In this document: positions 17,531 to 24,586 of the stretch, in pieces
Layout of the letters: every line of letters begins with the position of its first letter
Numbering within the stretch: the first letter of the stretch is position 1
Assembly (NCBI RefSeq): GCF_006546735.2
Contig: NZ_VICD02000209.1
Span: forward strand, 1-33,864
DNA length: 33,864 nt
Reading direction: 5' to 3'
Source of the DNA: Marilutibacter maris
Lineage (GTDB): Bacteria > Pseudomonadota > Gammaproteobacteria > Xanthomonadales > Xanthomonadaceae
Notes under the pieces: generated by a model
The model's database searches: none
Told to the model about the DNA's origin: nothing
The model's input: the letters and a program-made list of their open reading frames with translations, nothing else
Translations under genes and position numbers: made by a program

Positions 17531-18184
17531 TCAGAGCGACGCGTCGATCAGGGCCCGGGCCCGGGCGTCGGGCGCTGCCATCGGCACGAAACCGGGGGTC
17601 GCGCGCACCCGTCGCAACCAGTCGAGGACGGCGGGAAACGGCGTCAGCTCGATGCCGCCGTGGCCGGCGACGTCGGTGTAGGCGAACAGAGCGATGTCGG
17701 CGATGCCGTAGGCGGGGCCGCTGAACCACTCGTGCGACTGCAGATGACGTTCCATCACCGCCAGCGCCGCCCGCCCCTTCTCGCGCAGGGCCGGCAGCTC
17801 CGCGCGCCGCGGCGAATCCAATGGCGTCCAGCCGCAGATGAAGCGGGCCACCGCGATACAGGGCTCGTGGCTGTACTGTTCGAAGAACATCCAGCTCAGC
17901 GCCTGTGCGCGCTGCCAGGGGTCCTCCGGCAGATAGGCGCTGCCCTCGGCCAGCCAGTGCAGGATCGCGTTCGATTCGACCAGGACCCGGCCGTCGTCCA
18001 GCGCCAGCATCGGCACCTTGCCGGCGGGATTCAGGGCCAGGTAATCGGCGCTGCGGGTCTCGCCGATCGCGCTGTTGATCTCGACCCAGCGGTAGTCGCG
18101 ATCCTCGCGCTTGCCCAGCTGTTCCAGCAACAGGCGCACCTTGTGGCAATTGCCCGAGGGCGAGAAACCGTAGACGGTGATCAT
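17531..18184 (-). CDS. glutathione S-transferase family protein
   Basis: This 217-residue protein has the two-domain GST layout. The N-terminal thioredoxin-like domain starts MITVYGFSPSGNCHKVRLLL, with Ser8/Ser10 near the expected glutathione-activating position, and contains NPAGKVPML (cis-Pro loop) and the ESNAI glutathione gamma-glutamyl contact motif. The C-terminal all-helical domain includes SGPAYGIADIALFAY, the conserved N-capping/hydrophobic-staple region. ATG 18184 overlaps the stop of the acetyltransferase gene by 4 bases, so the two are co-transcribed and probably coupled. Substrate is unknown. A second, different GST at 27883-28536 also has a 4-base overlap, there with fumarase. 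Confidence 0.9.
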   Translation of the reverse strand: MITVYGFSPSGNCHKVRLLLEQLGKREDRDYRWVEINSAIGETRSADYLALNPAGKVPMLALDDGRVLVESNAILHWLAEGSAYLPEDPWQRAQALSWMFFEQYSHEPCIAVARFICGWTPLDSPRRAELPALREKGRAALAVMERHLQSHEWFSGPAYGIADIALFAYTDVAGHGGIELTPFPAVLDWLRRVRATPGFVPMAAPDARARALIDASL

Positions 18185-18741
18185 GGCGCCACCCCGGCGC
18201 GACGCGCGCGCCACTGTTCTCGGGTCTGGCTCCATATGTCGACCTCGTGCACGTCCAGCGGCGGCGGCAAGGTCCCCGGGCCGCGCCGGGTCGAGCCCAG
18301 GCGCCGCGCCACCGCCTGCGAGGCGCTGTTGGCCGGCGCGATGCAATGGATCACCTCGCTCCAGCCGAGATTGTCGAAGGCCCAGTCGATCGCGGCGACG
18401 CAGGTCTCGGTCGCGTAGCCCTTGCCGCGCGCATCGGGATGGAAGGCATAGCCGACCTCGGTTCCGGGCCAGCCGTCCGGCTGCCAGGGACCGCCCTGGC
18501 CGACCCACAATCCGCTGGCCTTCTCGACCACCGAGAACATGCCGAAGCCCTGCAGCAACCACGCCCCCGGCATCTGCAGGAAGCGGCGCCAGGCCTCGCC
18601 GCGCAGCAGCGGGCCGCCGATGTGGTTGGCGCTTTCATGGGCGAACATCTGTGCGTAGCGCTCGAAGTCCCCGATCCGCGGCACACGCAGGATCAGGCGC
18701 TCGGTTTCGACGACCGGGCCGTTGACGATATCCAGTCCCAC
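18181..18741 (-). CDS. GNAT-family N-acetyltransferase (RimJ/RimL-like)
   Basis: This 186-residue protein matches the Acetyltransf_3 group: ETERLILRVPRIGDFERYAQMF at the N-terminus, the acetyl-CoA-binding loop around EVGYAFHPDARGKGYATE (about 95-112), and APANSASQAVARRLG, the typical helix after beta-5. Such proteins transfer acetyl from acetyl-CoA to an amino group; the substrate cannot be told. The start is a GTG at 18741, preceded by AGGGAGG at 7 bases, so initiation there is well supported. It is followed by the GST gene through an ATGA overlap. A hairpin lies between it and the upstream glutaryl-CoA dehydrogenase. Confidence 0.88.
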   Translation of the reverse strand: MGLDIVNGPVVETERLILRVPRIGDFERYAQMFAHESANHIGGPLLRGEAWRRFLQMPGAWLLQGFGMFSVVEKASGLWVGQGGPWQPDGWPGTEVGYAFHPDARGKGYATETCVAAIDWAFDNLGWSEVIHCIAPANSASQAVARRLGSTRRGPGTLPPPLDVHEVDIWSQTREQWRARRAGVAP

Positions 18742-18763
18742 AACGAAGCCTCCCTACCCCGCC

Positions 18764-18783
18764 GGGCCGCGACACCGCGGCCC
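18764..18783. terminator. hairpin between the acyl-CoA dehydrogenase and acetyltransferase genes
   Basis: A perfect 8-base stem GGGCCGCG/CGCGGCCC with an ACAC loop lies in the 68-base gap 27 bases after the dehydrogenase stop. No T-tract follows on the minus strand, so termination may be partial or absent. Confidence 0.45.
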
Positions 18784-18809
18784 CGACGGCGGCGATCAAA
18801 GAGTCGGAA

Positions 18810-19973
18810 TCAGAACGCGCTGATGCCGGTCAGCTCGCGGCCGATCACCAGCTGGTGCACGGTCTCGGTGCCCTCGTAGGTGATCACCGACTCCAGGTTC
18901 AAAGCATGGCGGATCGCCGCATGCTCGGTGGTGATGCCGGCACCGCCGAGCAGATCGCGGCACTCGCGGGCGATGTCGATCGCCATCCGGCAGTTGTTCC
19001 ACTTCGCCAGCGAGACCTGCTGCGGCTGCATCGTGCCGGCGTCCTTGAGACGGCCCAGCTGCAGCACCAGCAACTGCGCCATGGTGATGCGACGGGACAT
19101 GTCGGCCAGCTTGAGCTGCGCGCTCTGGGTCGCCGCGACCGGGCGCCCGAACAGGATGCGCTCCTTGGAGTAGTTCAGCGCCTCGTCCAGGCAGGCGATC
19201 GCGGCGCCGACCGGGCCCCAGGTGATGCCGTAACGGGCCTGGGTCAGGCAGCCCAGCGGCCCCTTCAGTCCCTTCACGTTCGGCAGCCGGTTGGCCTCCG
19301 GCACGCGCACATTGTCGAAATACAGCGCGCTGGTCACCGACGCGCGCAGGCTCATCTTGTGCTTGATCTCCTGGGCCGCGAAGCCGGCCATGCCCTTCTC
19401 GACCACGAAGCCCTGGATGCCGTCCTCGGTCTGCGCCCAGACGATCGCGATATCGGCCAGGTTGCCGTTGGTGATCCACATCTTGGAACCGTTGAGGACC
19501 CAGTCGTCGCCGTCGCGCCTGGCGTGGGTCTTCATGTTGGCCGGATCGGAACCGCCGTGCGGCTCGGTCAGACCGAAGCAGCCGATCACCTTGCCCGCGG
19601 CCATGTCCGGCAGCCAGCGCATGCGCTGCTCCTCGCTGCCGTAGGCGTAGATCGGGTACATGCACAGCGACGACTGCACGCTGACGAAGCTGCGGATGCC
19701 GGAATCGCCGCGCTCCAGTTCCTGGCAGATCAGGCCGTAGCTGACCGCGTTGAGGCCGGCGCAACCGTACTGCTCCGGCAGCGAGGAACCGAGCAGGCCG
19801 AGCTCGGCGATCTCGCCGACCAGCTCCTTCGGAAAACGGCCTTCATCGAAGCAGTCGCCGATGATCGGCAGTACCCGTTCGTCGGTGAAGCGGGCGACCG
19901 TATCCTGCACCGCGCGCTCCTCCTCGGTCAGCAGGGAACGGACGTCGTAAAGGTCGTACGGTTGCAGGGCCAT
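18810..19973 (-). CDS. gcdH: glutaryl-CoA dehydrogenase (acyl-CoA dehydrogenase family)
   Basis: This 387-residue FAD enzyme fits glutaryl-CoA dehydrogenase, which oxidises and decarboxylates glutaryl-CoA to crotonyl-CoA in lysine and tryptophan breakdown. Family features include the flavin/substrate segment GCFGLTEPHGGSDP (131-144), WITNG (166-170), the QSAQLKLADM region (283-292) and the catalytic base Glu367 in TYEGTETVHQLVIGR. The pattern SLPEQYGCAGLNAVSYGL is typical of this subfamily. ATG 19973 starts the conserved N-terminus (LYDVRSLLTEEE); the frame is open to 20045 but that extension looks non-coding. No electron-transfer flavoprotein or other lysine-degradation gene is adjacent, so the exact substrate rests on sequence pattern. 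Confidence 0.88.
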   Translation of the reverse strand: MALQPYDLYDVRSLLTEEERAVQDTVARFTDERVLPIIGDCFDEGRFPKELVGEIAELGLLGSSLPEQYGCAGLNAVSYGLICQELERGDSGIRSFVSVQSSLCMYPIYAYGSEEQRMRWLPDMAAGKVIGCFGLTEPHGGSDPANMKTHARRDGDDWVLNGSKMWITNGNLADIAIVWAQTEDGIQGFVVEKGMAGFAAQEIKHKMSLRASVTSALYFDNVRVPEANRLPNVKGLKGPLGCLTQARYGITWGPVGAAIACLDEALNYSKERILFGRPVAATQSAQLKLADMSRRITMAQLLVLQLGRLKDAGTMQPQQVSLAKWNNCRMAIDIARECRDLLGGAGITTEHAAIRHALNLESVITYEGTETVHQLVIGRELTGISAF

Positions 19974-20103
19974 GGTGAACTCGAGCGATGAGGAAACCGC
20001 CATTGTATCGGTGCCCCGCGAGCCGTGGCACCCCGACATGGTCATGGGTCACGGCCATACGCCACCGTCTCGGGCCATCGCCCCGGCGCCGGCCGCGGAT
20101 ACG

Positions 20104-20128
20104 AAAAAGGGGCCGGTCGCCCGGCCCC
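20104..20128 (-). terminator. rho-independent terminator after the glycine-zipper gene
   Basis: Read on the minus strand, an 8-base perfect stem GGGGCCGG/CCGGCCCC with a 4-base loop is followed by TTTTT. It lies 28 bases after the stop of the gene at 20157-20966 and upstream of the dehydrogenase gene, separating the two transcripts. Confidence 0.92.
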
Positions 20129-20156
20129 TCGTCATGCCCGCAGTGGACCGCCGGAA

Positions 20157-20966
20157 TCAGCCGCGGCTGACCGGTTCGGCGGCGTCGGCGGTCTGGGTCA
20201 CGACCTTGCCGTCGATGACCGGCAGGCGATCGCCCGGCTCCTGGTCCATGCGCACCGTGCGCTCCTGGCCGTCGAAGCTGTAGGTCACGTCGTAGCCGAT
20301 CACCGCGTCCTCGTCGCCGAGCAGGATGCGATCGCCGGGCTTGCTGCTCATGCGCTTGCTGCCAGTGCTGCCGTCGGGCGCGCGATAGGCGACCTCGTAA
20401 CCGACCACGCGGGTGTTCTGCGAGGTATCGGTGACGGTGTGGCACTGGCGCTCGACGCGGTCGACGACCTTGCCGCCCTCGTGGTTGCGGTCGATCCGGT
20501 TGCCGATGTAGCCGCCGGCCGCGGCGCCGGCCGCGGTGGCGACCTTGCGGCCGTTGCCGCCGCCGACCTGGTTGCCGATCACGCCGCCGATGATGGCGCC
20601 GGCCACGGTGCCGCCGACGTTGCCGTCGCGCTCGGGCAGGCGCTCCTGCACCACCACGTCCTCGCAGACCTCGCGCGGCTGGCTGGTGGTGCTGGTCTCG
20701 CGGACCGGCTCGCTGCCGGTCACGGTCGCGTACAGCTTCTGCTTCTCGGTCACCGGCTCGACCGCCAGCACCTCGGCGAAATCGACCCGCCCGGTGTCCA
20801 GCGAAGCGGCATCGTCCGAGCCGGCGCCGTCCAGCGATGCGGCCGCATCCAGCGGCGCGCCCGGCGCATCGCCACGGTCGCCACCGGCGAAACTCTGGTA
20901 CGCCGCGACGGCGATGCCGCCGACCAGCAGGGATGCCAATGCGACCGCCAACATGCTCTTGTTCAT
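20157..20966 (-). CDS. glycine-zipper 2TM-domain envelope protein
   Basis: This 269-residue protein starts with a hydrophobic segment (about 6-23) that can act as a signal anchor or signal peptide. In the middle it has the glycine zipper GGTVAGAIIGGVIGNQVGGG followed by ATAAGAAAGGYIGNRI (about 116-155), the SlyB/Rickettsia 17-kDa-type 2TM motif. After it come two repeated beta-rich blocks (VVGYEVAYRAPDGS and VIGYDVTYSFDGQE), each followed by a PGDR motif, which suggests an internal duplication in the C-terminal domain. There is no lipobox. ATG 20966 has AGGAGG 5 bases upstream. It is a single-gene unit between a predicted promoter and a clear terminator. Exact function is unknown. Confidence 0.82.
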   Translation of the reverse strand: MNKSMLAVALASLLVGGIAVAAYQSFAGGDRGDAPGAPLDAAASLDGAGSDDAASLDTGRVDFAEVLAVEPVTEKQKLYATVTGSEPVRETSTTSQPREVCEDVVVQERLPERDGNVGGTVAGAIIGGVIGNQVGGGNGRKVATAAGAAAGGYIGNRIDRNHEGGKVVDRVERQCHTVTDTSQNTRVVGYEVAYRAPDGSTGSKRMSSKPGDRILLGDEDAVIGYDVTYSFDGQERTVRMDQEPGDRLPVIDGKVVTQTADAAEPVSRG

Positions 20967-21045
20967 CACGACCTCCTGGAGCGGGACACCGGCCCCGCAT
21001 CGATAGATGGCCCGATTGCAGCATCGGGAACCTGAATGGCTGCCG

Positions 21046-21073
21046 ATTATCGTGACCTATTCTGCAACCGCAA
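21046..21073 (-). promoter_or_regulatory. candidate sigma70-type promoter for the glycine-zipper gene
   Basis: On the minus strand TTGCGG is followed after 16 bases by GATAAT, a five-of-six match to the -10 consensus, about 80 bases upstream of ATG 20966. It lies in the AT-richer divergent gap shared with the DUF6116-like gene. The -35 match is modest. Confidence 0.4.
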
Positions 21074-21132
21074 CAAACGGCGTTCGGCTGGCGTGATAGC
21101 GTTCTCAGATCCAAGTTGACGGAAGTATGCCG

Positions 21133-21390
21133 ATGGCCAACCCGATGCTGCTGCCACTGATGAACTGGGCGCGCGGCCTGCGCTACCCGACCCTGTTCAA
21201 GATCACCGCCGTCGCGTTCGCGATCAGCGTACTGTGGCCCTTCGATCCGATCCCGTTCATCGACGAGATCGTGCTGGGCCTGGGCACCCTGCTGCTGGCG
21301 AACTGGAAGGGGCGCAACAAGACCGACAAGAACGACGACCGGGTGATCGACGCGCCCCCGGGCGGCGACGGCGACGGCGGCCAACACTGA
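21133..21390 (+). CDS. small membrane protein, DUF6116-like
   Basis: This 85-residue protein has one or two hydrophobic segments: TLFKITAVAFAISVLWPF and IPFIDEIVLGLGTLLLANW, separated by the motif DPIPFIDE. The tail after about residue 65 is charged and Gly-rich. It resembles the short DUF6116 proteins of Xanthomonadaceae as I remember them, which have the same LRYPTLFK and PDPIPFxDEI pattern; that match is from memory and not searched. ATG 21133 is chosen over ATG 21127 because GGAAG at 21121-21125 is 7 bases from the former and 1 from the latter. tatD follows 44 bases later on the same strand. Function is unknown. Confidence 0.78.
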   Translation: MANPMLLPLMNWARGLRYPTLFKITAVAFAISVLWPFDPIPFIDEIVLGLGTLLLANWKGRNKTDKNDDRVIDAPPGGDGDGGQH

Positions 21391-21434
21391 GACAAGCCGG
21401 TTCCGGCCGGCGCCGACACCCCCATGCTGCCGCC

Positions 21435-22232
21435 ATGCTGATCGATTCGCACTGCCACCTGGACGCCTCCGAGTTCGACGCAGACCGGCGCGAAGTGATC
21501 GCGCGGGCGCGCGCCGCCGGCGTCCTGCGGCAGATCGTACCGGCGGTCGCCGCCGCCGGCTGGCCGGGGCTGCGCGAAACCTGCCGGCTGGCGCCGGGGC
21601 TGCACCCGGCCTACGGTCTGCACCCGATGTACCTGGCCGGGCATCGCGACGAGCATCTCGGGCAGTTGCGCGAGTGGATCGAGCGCGAGCGCCCGGTGGC
21701 GGTCGGCGAATGCGGCCTGGACTTCTTCGTCGACGACCTCGACCCGGAGCAGCAGGCGCATTACTTCGACGCCCAGCTGCGGCTGGCGCGCGAGTTCGAG
21801 CTGCCGGTAATCGTGCATGCGCGGCGGGCAGTGGATGCGGTGATCGCGGCGATCCGCCGCTTCGCTCCGCTGCGCGGCGTGGTCCACAGCTTCTCCGGCA
21901 GCGCCGACCAGGCGCGACGACTGCACGCGCTGGGCTTCCTGATCGGCCTCGGCGGTCCGGTCACCTACGAGCGCGCCAACCGGTTGCGCCGGATCGCCGC
22001 GCAGGTGCCGCTGGACAGCCTGCTGCTGGAAACCGATGCGCCGGACCAGCCCGACGCCGGGATCCGCGGCCAGCGCAACGAACCGGCGCGGCTGCCGCGG
22101 GTGCTGGACACCATCGCCGGCCTGCGCGACATCGCTCCGGACGAGCTCGCCCGCGCCACCGCCGCCAACGCCGAGCGCCTGTTCGCACTGCCGGCCATCG
22201 ACGCCCATGGCAGCCCCGTAGGAGCGGCGTAA
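21435..22232 (+). CDS. tatD: TatD-family metal-dependent DNase
   Basis: This 265-residue TIM-barrel hydrolase carries all the expected metal-site motifs in order: DSHCHLD (residues 4-10), VGECGLDFF (about 93-101), VIVHARRA (about 127-134), VHSFSGS (about 152-158) and LLLETDAP (about 197-204). TatD/YcfH proteins are cytoplasmic 3'-5' exonucleases or phosphoesterases linked to DNA repair. ATG 21435 begins the first motif; an in-frame extension upstream is rejected as a shadow of the preceding gene. The last four residues (VGAA) and the TAA stop are encoded by a GTAG repeat element, so the C-terminus has been set by a repeat insertion. It may be co-transcribed with the DUF6116-like gene. Confidence 0.93.
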   Translation: MLIDSHCHLDASEFDADRREVIARARAAGVLRQIVPAVAAAGWPGLRETCRLAPGLHPAYGLHPMYLAGHRDEHLGQLREWIERERPVAVGECGLDFFVDDLDPEQQAHYFDAQLRLAREFELPVIVHARRAVDAVIAAIRRFAPLRGVVHSFSGSADQARRLHALGFLIGLGGPVTYERANRLRRIAAQVPLDSLLLETDAPDQPDAGIRGQRNEPARLPRVLDTIAGLRDIAPDELARATAANAERLFALPAIDAHGSPVGAA

Positions 22233-22239
22233 GCCGCGA
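22218..22239 (+). repeat. GTAG-type REP-like element overlapping the tatD stop
   Basis: The element starts with GTAGGAG and forms a perfect 5-base hairpin GCGGC-GTAA-GCCGC at 22224-22237. It resembles the GTAG-headed REP/SMAG elements of Stenotrophomonas and relatives. An inverted copy of GTAGGAGC lies at 22264-22271, so the two can also pair over a longer distance. It supplies the tatD TAA at 22230-22232. Confidence 0.75.
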
Positions 22240-22263
22240 GGGCCTTCCCATGAAAGCCTCATC

Positions 22264-22271
22264 GCTCCTAC
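22264..22271 (-). repeat. inverted GTAGGAGC head of a REP-like element
   Basis: GCTCCTAC here is the exact reverse complement of the first eight bases of the element at 22218, giving a head-to-head inverted arrangement across 54 bases. Confidence 0.55.
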
Positions 22272-22302
22272 CGGAGGCTCTGACGGTGCGTACATGCGTT
22301 AC

Positions 22303-22339
22303 GTAGGAGCTGCGTAAGCGGCGACCGGACCTTTCCGGT
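22303..22339 (+). repeat. second GTAG-type REP-like element with two hairpins
   Basis: GTAGGAGC at 22303 starts a 5-base stem GCTGC-GTAA-GCGGC (one G-T pair) at 22309-22322, followed directly by ACCGGA-CCTT-TCCGGT at 22324-22339. It sits in the gap between convergent tatD and tcdA, where it could stabilise or terminate transcripts. Confidence 0.7.
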
Positions 22340-22371
22340 GGCATCCATCCCGACTCACGCCGCTCGCAACG

Positions 22372-23208
22372 TCAAGACGCCTTCCTGAGCAGCAGCTCGA
22401 TCGCCTTGCCGACCGCCGCGAATGCGAAGGTGCCGGTGATGTGGGTGGCCGCACCAAGGCCGCCACCGCAGTCGAGCTTGAATGCCGCGTCGCCGTCGAC
22501 CTTGGGACGCACGCCGCAGACCGAGCCGTCGGGCTGCGGATACTTCACGTTCTCCAGCGAGTACACCGCCGGCACGCTGAAGTAGCGCGACGGGCTGCGC
22601 GGGAAATTGAACTCCGCGCGCAGCTTCTTTCGGATCAGGGCCAGCATCGCGTCGTGCTCGGTGCGCGACAGGTCCCGTACCCGCACCAGGGTCGCGTCGG
22701 TGCGGCCGCCCGCCGAACCGACCACCACCAGCGGCAGCTTGCGGCGCCGGCACCAGGCGATCAGCTCGACCTTGCTGCGAAAACTGTCGCAGGCATCCAG
22801 CACCAGATCGAAGCGCCGGTCCAGCAGTTCGCCGATGTTGCCGGCGGTCAGGAAACTGGCGATCGCATCCACCGATATCGCCGGATTGATCGCCCGGCAG
22901 CGCTCGGCCATCGCCTCGACCTTGGCGCGGCCGTACTGGCCGTCGATCGCCGGCAGCTGGCGGTTGGTATTGGATACGCACAGATCGTCGGCATCGATCA
23001 GGCTCAGGTGGCCGATGCCGGTACGGGCGAATGCTTCGACCGCCCACGAACCGACCCCGCCCATGCCGACCACGGCGACCCGGCAGTTCGAGAACCGGGC
23101 CAGCGCGCCGGCGCCGTAGAGCCGGTCGACGCCGGCGAAACGCTCGATCAGCGACGGGTCCGGAACTGGGGAGGAAACGGCGGGGTCGTGGGCTTCAGGC
23201 ATCGCCAT
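22372..23208 (-). CDS. tcdA: tRNA threonylcarbamoyladenosine dehydratase (TcdA/CsdL)
   Basis: TcdA uses ATP to cyclise the t6A base at tRNA position 37 to ct6A. The 278-residue protein is a ThiF/E1-like adenylating enzyme with the nucleotide motif VVGMGGVGSWAVEAFARTG (about 46-64), IDADDL (71-76) and the NTNRQL arginine-finger motif (80-85). The segment DACDSFRSKVELIAWCRR and the C-terminal Cys-containing part (SVCGVRP) are typical of YgdL/TcdA rather than MoeB or ThiF. Two ATG starts are possible (23208 and 23202), and no clear Shine-Dalgarno sequence separates them. It is convergent with tatD and divergent from the cytochrome gene. Confidence 0.92.
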   Translation of the reverse strand: MAMPEAHDPAVSSPVPDPSLIERFAGVDRLYGAGALARFSNCRVAVVGMGGVGSWAVEAFARTGIGHLSLIDADDLCVSNTNRQLPAIDGQYGRAKVEAMAERCRAINPAISVDAIASFLTAGNIGELLDRRFDLVLDACDSFRSKVELIAWCRRRKLPLVVVGSAGGRTDATLVRVRDLSRTEHDAMLALIRKKLRAEFNFPRSPSRYFSVPAVYSLENVKYPQPDGSVCGVRPKVDGDAAFKLDCGGGLGAATHITGTFAFAAVGKAIELLLRKAS

Positions 23209-23281
23209 AGTTTACGGACAGCGCGCACGGACGCGCAGTCGCGCATGCTATCTTGCCCGCCACACTCAAGGAGGCCAGGCC

Positions 23282-23746
23282 ATGAACGACCCCCAGCCCA
23301 GCACCGCCGCCAAGGCACCTGCGGTCAGCAACGCATCCAGGTATCTGTTCCTGCTGATCCTCGGTCTGGTCCTGGGCGTGATCGCGACGGTGATGGCGCT
23401 GCGCGCGGTCGAGGCCCGCAAGACCCTCTCCGACCAGTTGCCCGACGCGGTGATGCACGTGCAGCAATGGCACCTCCAGCAGTTGCAGACCAGCCTGGAA
23501 CAGAACCGTTGCGCGGCCACCGACACCCTGCCGCACCTGCGGACCCTGCGCGAGATGGCCAACGATCTGGAACCGGCGTTCCCGGACCTGCGCGACGATG
23601 AGCGTTTCGTGCAGAGCGCCAGCAAGATGCGCGCCGCGCTCGACACCTCCCTGGCCAGCCCGCCGCTCAACTGCGCCGGCGTCGAGGCGGTGGTCAAGCA
23701 GGTCGGCAGCGCATGCAAGGCCTGTCACCAGGACTTCCGCGGCTGA
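23282..23746 (+). CDS. membrane-anchored cytochrome c'-like protein
   Basis: This 154-residue protein has a cytoplasmic N-terminal stretch of about 20 residues, one transmembrane helix (about 21-42), and a periplasmic helical domain ending in CKACHQDFRG. The haem-attachment motif CxxCH is at 145-149 next to the C-terminus, as in cytochrome c' four-helix-bundle proteins. Two extra cysteines (77 and 131) may form a disulfide. The helix QQWHLQQLQTSLEQNRC and the block TLREMANDLEPAFPDLRDDERF would make up the bundle. ATG 23282 follows AAGGAGG at 8 bases. No oxidase or reductase is adjacent, so its redox partner is unknown. It could bind nitric oxide or serve as an electron shuttle; neither is shown. 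Confidence 0.8.
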   Translation: MNDPQPSTAAKAPAVSNASRYLFLLILGLVLGVIATVMALRAVEARKTLSDQLPDAVMHVQQWHLQQLQTSLEQNRCAATDTLPHLRTLREMANDLEPAFPDLRDDERFVQSASKMRAALDTSLASPPLNCAGVEAVVKQVGSACKACHQDFRG

Positions 23747-23760
23747 GCCACGCGGTTACC

Positions 23761-23814
23761 TGAACCTCCGGTCCCCGATCGCCACCGCGGTACCGGCGAT
23801 TGGTGGAAGGTTCA
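23761..23814. repeat. imperfect inverted repeat downstream of the cytochrome gene
   Basis: TGAACCT at 23761-23767 is the reverse complement of AGGTTCA at 23808-23814, and ATCGCC at 23778-23783 is matched by GGCGAT at 23795-23800, so a nested hairpin is possible. It starts 14 bases after the cytochrome stop and could be a transcript end or a regulatory site for the next gene. Confidence 0.5.
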
Positions 23815-23929
23815 TCGGCGATCTCCTAGCGTGAAGGGCGTGAGCGTGTCGGCACCCAGACCGGCACGCGCCGGCCCGGCCCTGTCGTACAGGACCGGAC
23901 CGCCACTCCCGTCCACCCAGGAGATCGAC

Positions 23930-24472
23930 ATGAACATCAACGACTTGAGCATGCTCGACCCGGGCCGCAGCGCCCGCGCGACACGCCGGGCGTCCGCCAG
24001 AACACCCGTCCTGGTCGGTGTGGCCGCCGCCGGCATGCTGGCGCTGACCGGCTGCGTCAGCTCCGGTTACGGCGGGTCCGCCCCGGGCTACGGCTACGGC
24101 AACCCCGCGCCGGCCCCGTCCTACGACAATCAGCGCTGCTACGACTGCGGCGTCATCACCCGGATCGAACCCTTCAGGACCCAGCGCGCCCCGAACGCGA
24201 CCGGCGCCGTGCTGGGCGGACTGGTGGGTGCGGTCGCCGGCCGCGAACTGGCCGACGACAAGAGCAAGGGCCGTCGCAACACCGCGACGGTGGCCGGCGC
24301 GGCCGCCGGTGCGGTCGCCGGCAACGCGGTCCAGAACGCGGTCCAGACCCGCTACAACGTGCACGTGCGGATGGACGACGGCCGCACCACGGTGGTGTCG
24401 ATGGACAGCGTCGGCAGGTTGCAGGCCGGCGCCCGGGTGCGGGTCGCCAACGGTCGCGTCTACGGCTACTGA
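23930..24472 (+). CDS. SlyB-like glycine-zipper outer-membrane lipoprotein
   Basis: This 180-residue protein has a lipoprotein signal: a long charged N-region (29 residues), a hydrophobic core, and the lipobox LTGC at 39-42, so Cys42 should be lipidated. After a Gly/Tyr/Pro-rich linker comes RCYDCGVITRIEPF and the glycine zipper GAVLGGLVGAVAGREL then AGAAAGAVAGNAVQ (about 88-135). The C-terminal domain with VHVRMDDGRTTVVSMD is the usual SlyB-like beta unit. ATG 23930 follows AGGAG at 6 bases. Proteins of this kind stabilise the outer membrane under stress. It is a single-gene unit ended by a strong terminator. LolCD, encoded elsewhere in this window, would be the exporter of such lipoproteins. 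Confidence 0.88.
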   Translation: MNINDLSMLDPGRSARATRRASARTPVLVGVAAAGMLALTGCVSSGYGGSAPGYGYGNPAPAPSYDNQRCYDCGVITRIEPFRTQRAPNATGAVLGGLVGAVAGRELADDKSKGRRNTATVAGAAAGAVAGNAVQNAVQTRYNVHVRMDDGRTTVVSMDSVGRLQAGARVRVANGRVYGY

Positions 24473-24503
24473 TCCGGCGCCCACGCACGCAACAGGCGCA
24501 AAG

Positions 24504-24531
24504 AAAAACCCGGCCATCCGGCCGGGTTTTT
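24504..24531. terminator. bidirectional rho-independent terminator between SlyB-like and csp genes
   Basis: A perfect 12-base stem AAAAACCCGGCC/GGCCGGGTTTTT with a 4-base loop places a T-tract after the hairpin on both strands. It lies 31 bases after the SlyB-like stop and 55 bases after the csp stop on the other strand, serving both convergent genes. Confidence 0.95.
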
Positions 24532-24586
24532 CGTATCGCCGACACGTCCTCGGCAGTCGCTGCCGCTGACGCGAAGCCCGGCGTGC

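Noticed and set aside
21100-21132. TTGACG at 21116 as a -35 box for the DUF6116-like gene
   Set aside because: It is too close to the start codon to leave room for a -10 box and a leader.
22218-22339. CRISPR-like repeats in the tatD/tcdA gap
   Set aside because: The repeats are short, inverted in part, irregularly spaced and hairpin-forming with GTAG heads, which fits REP-like elements and not a CRISPR array; no cas genes are present.
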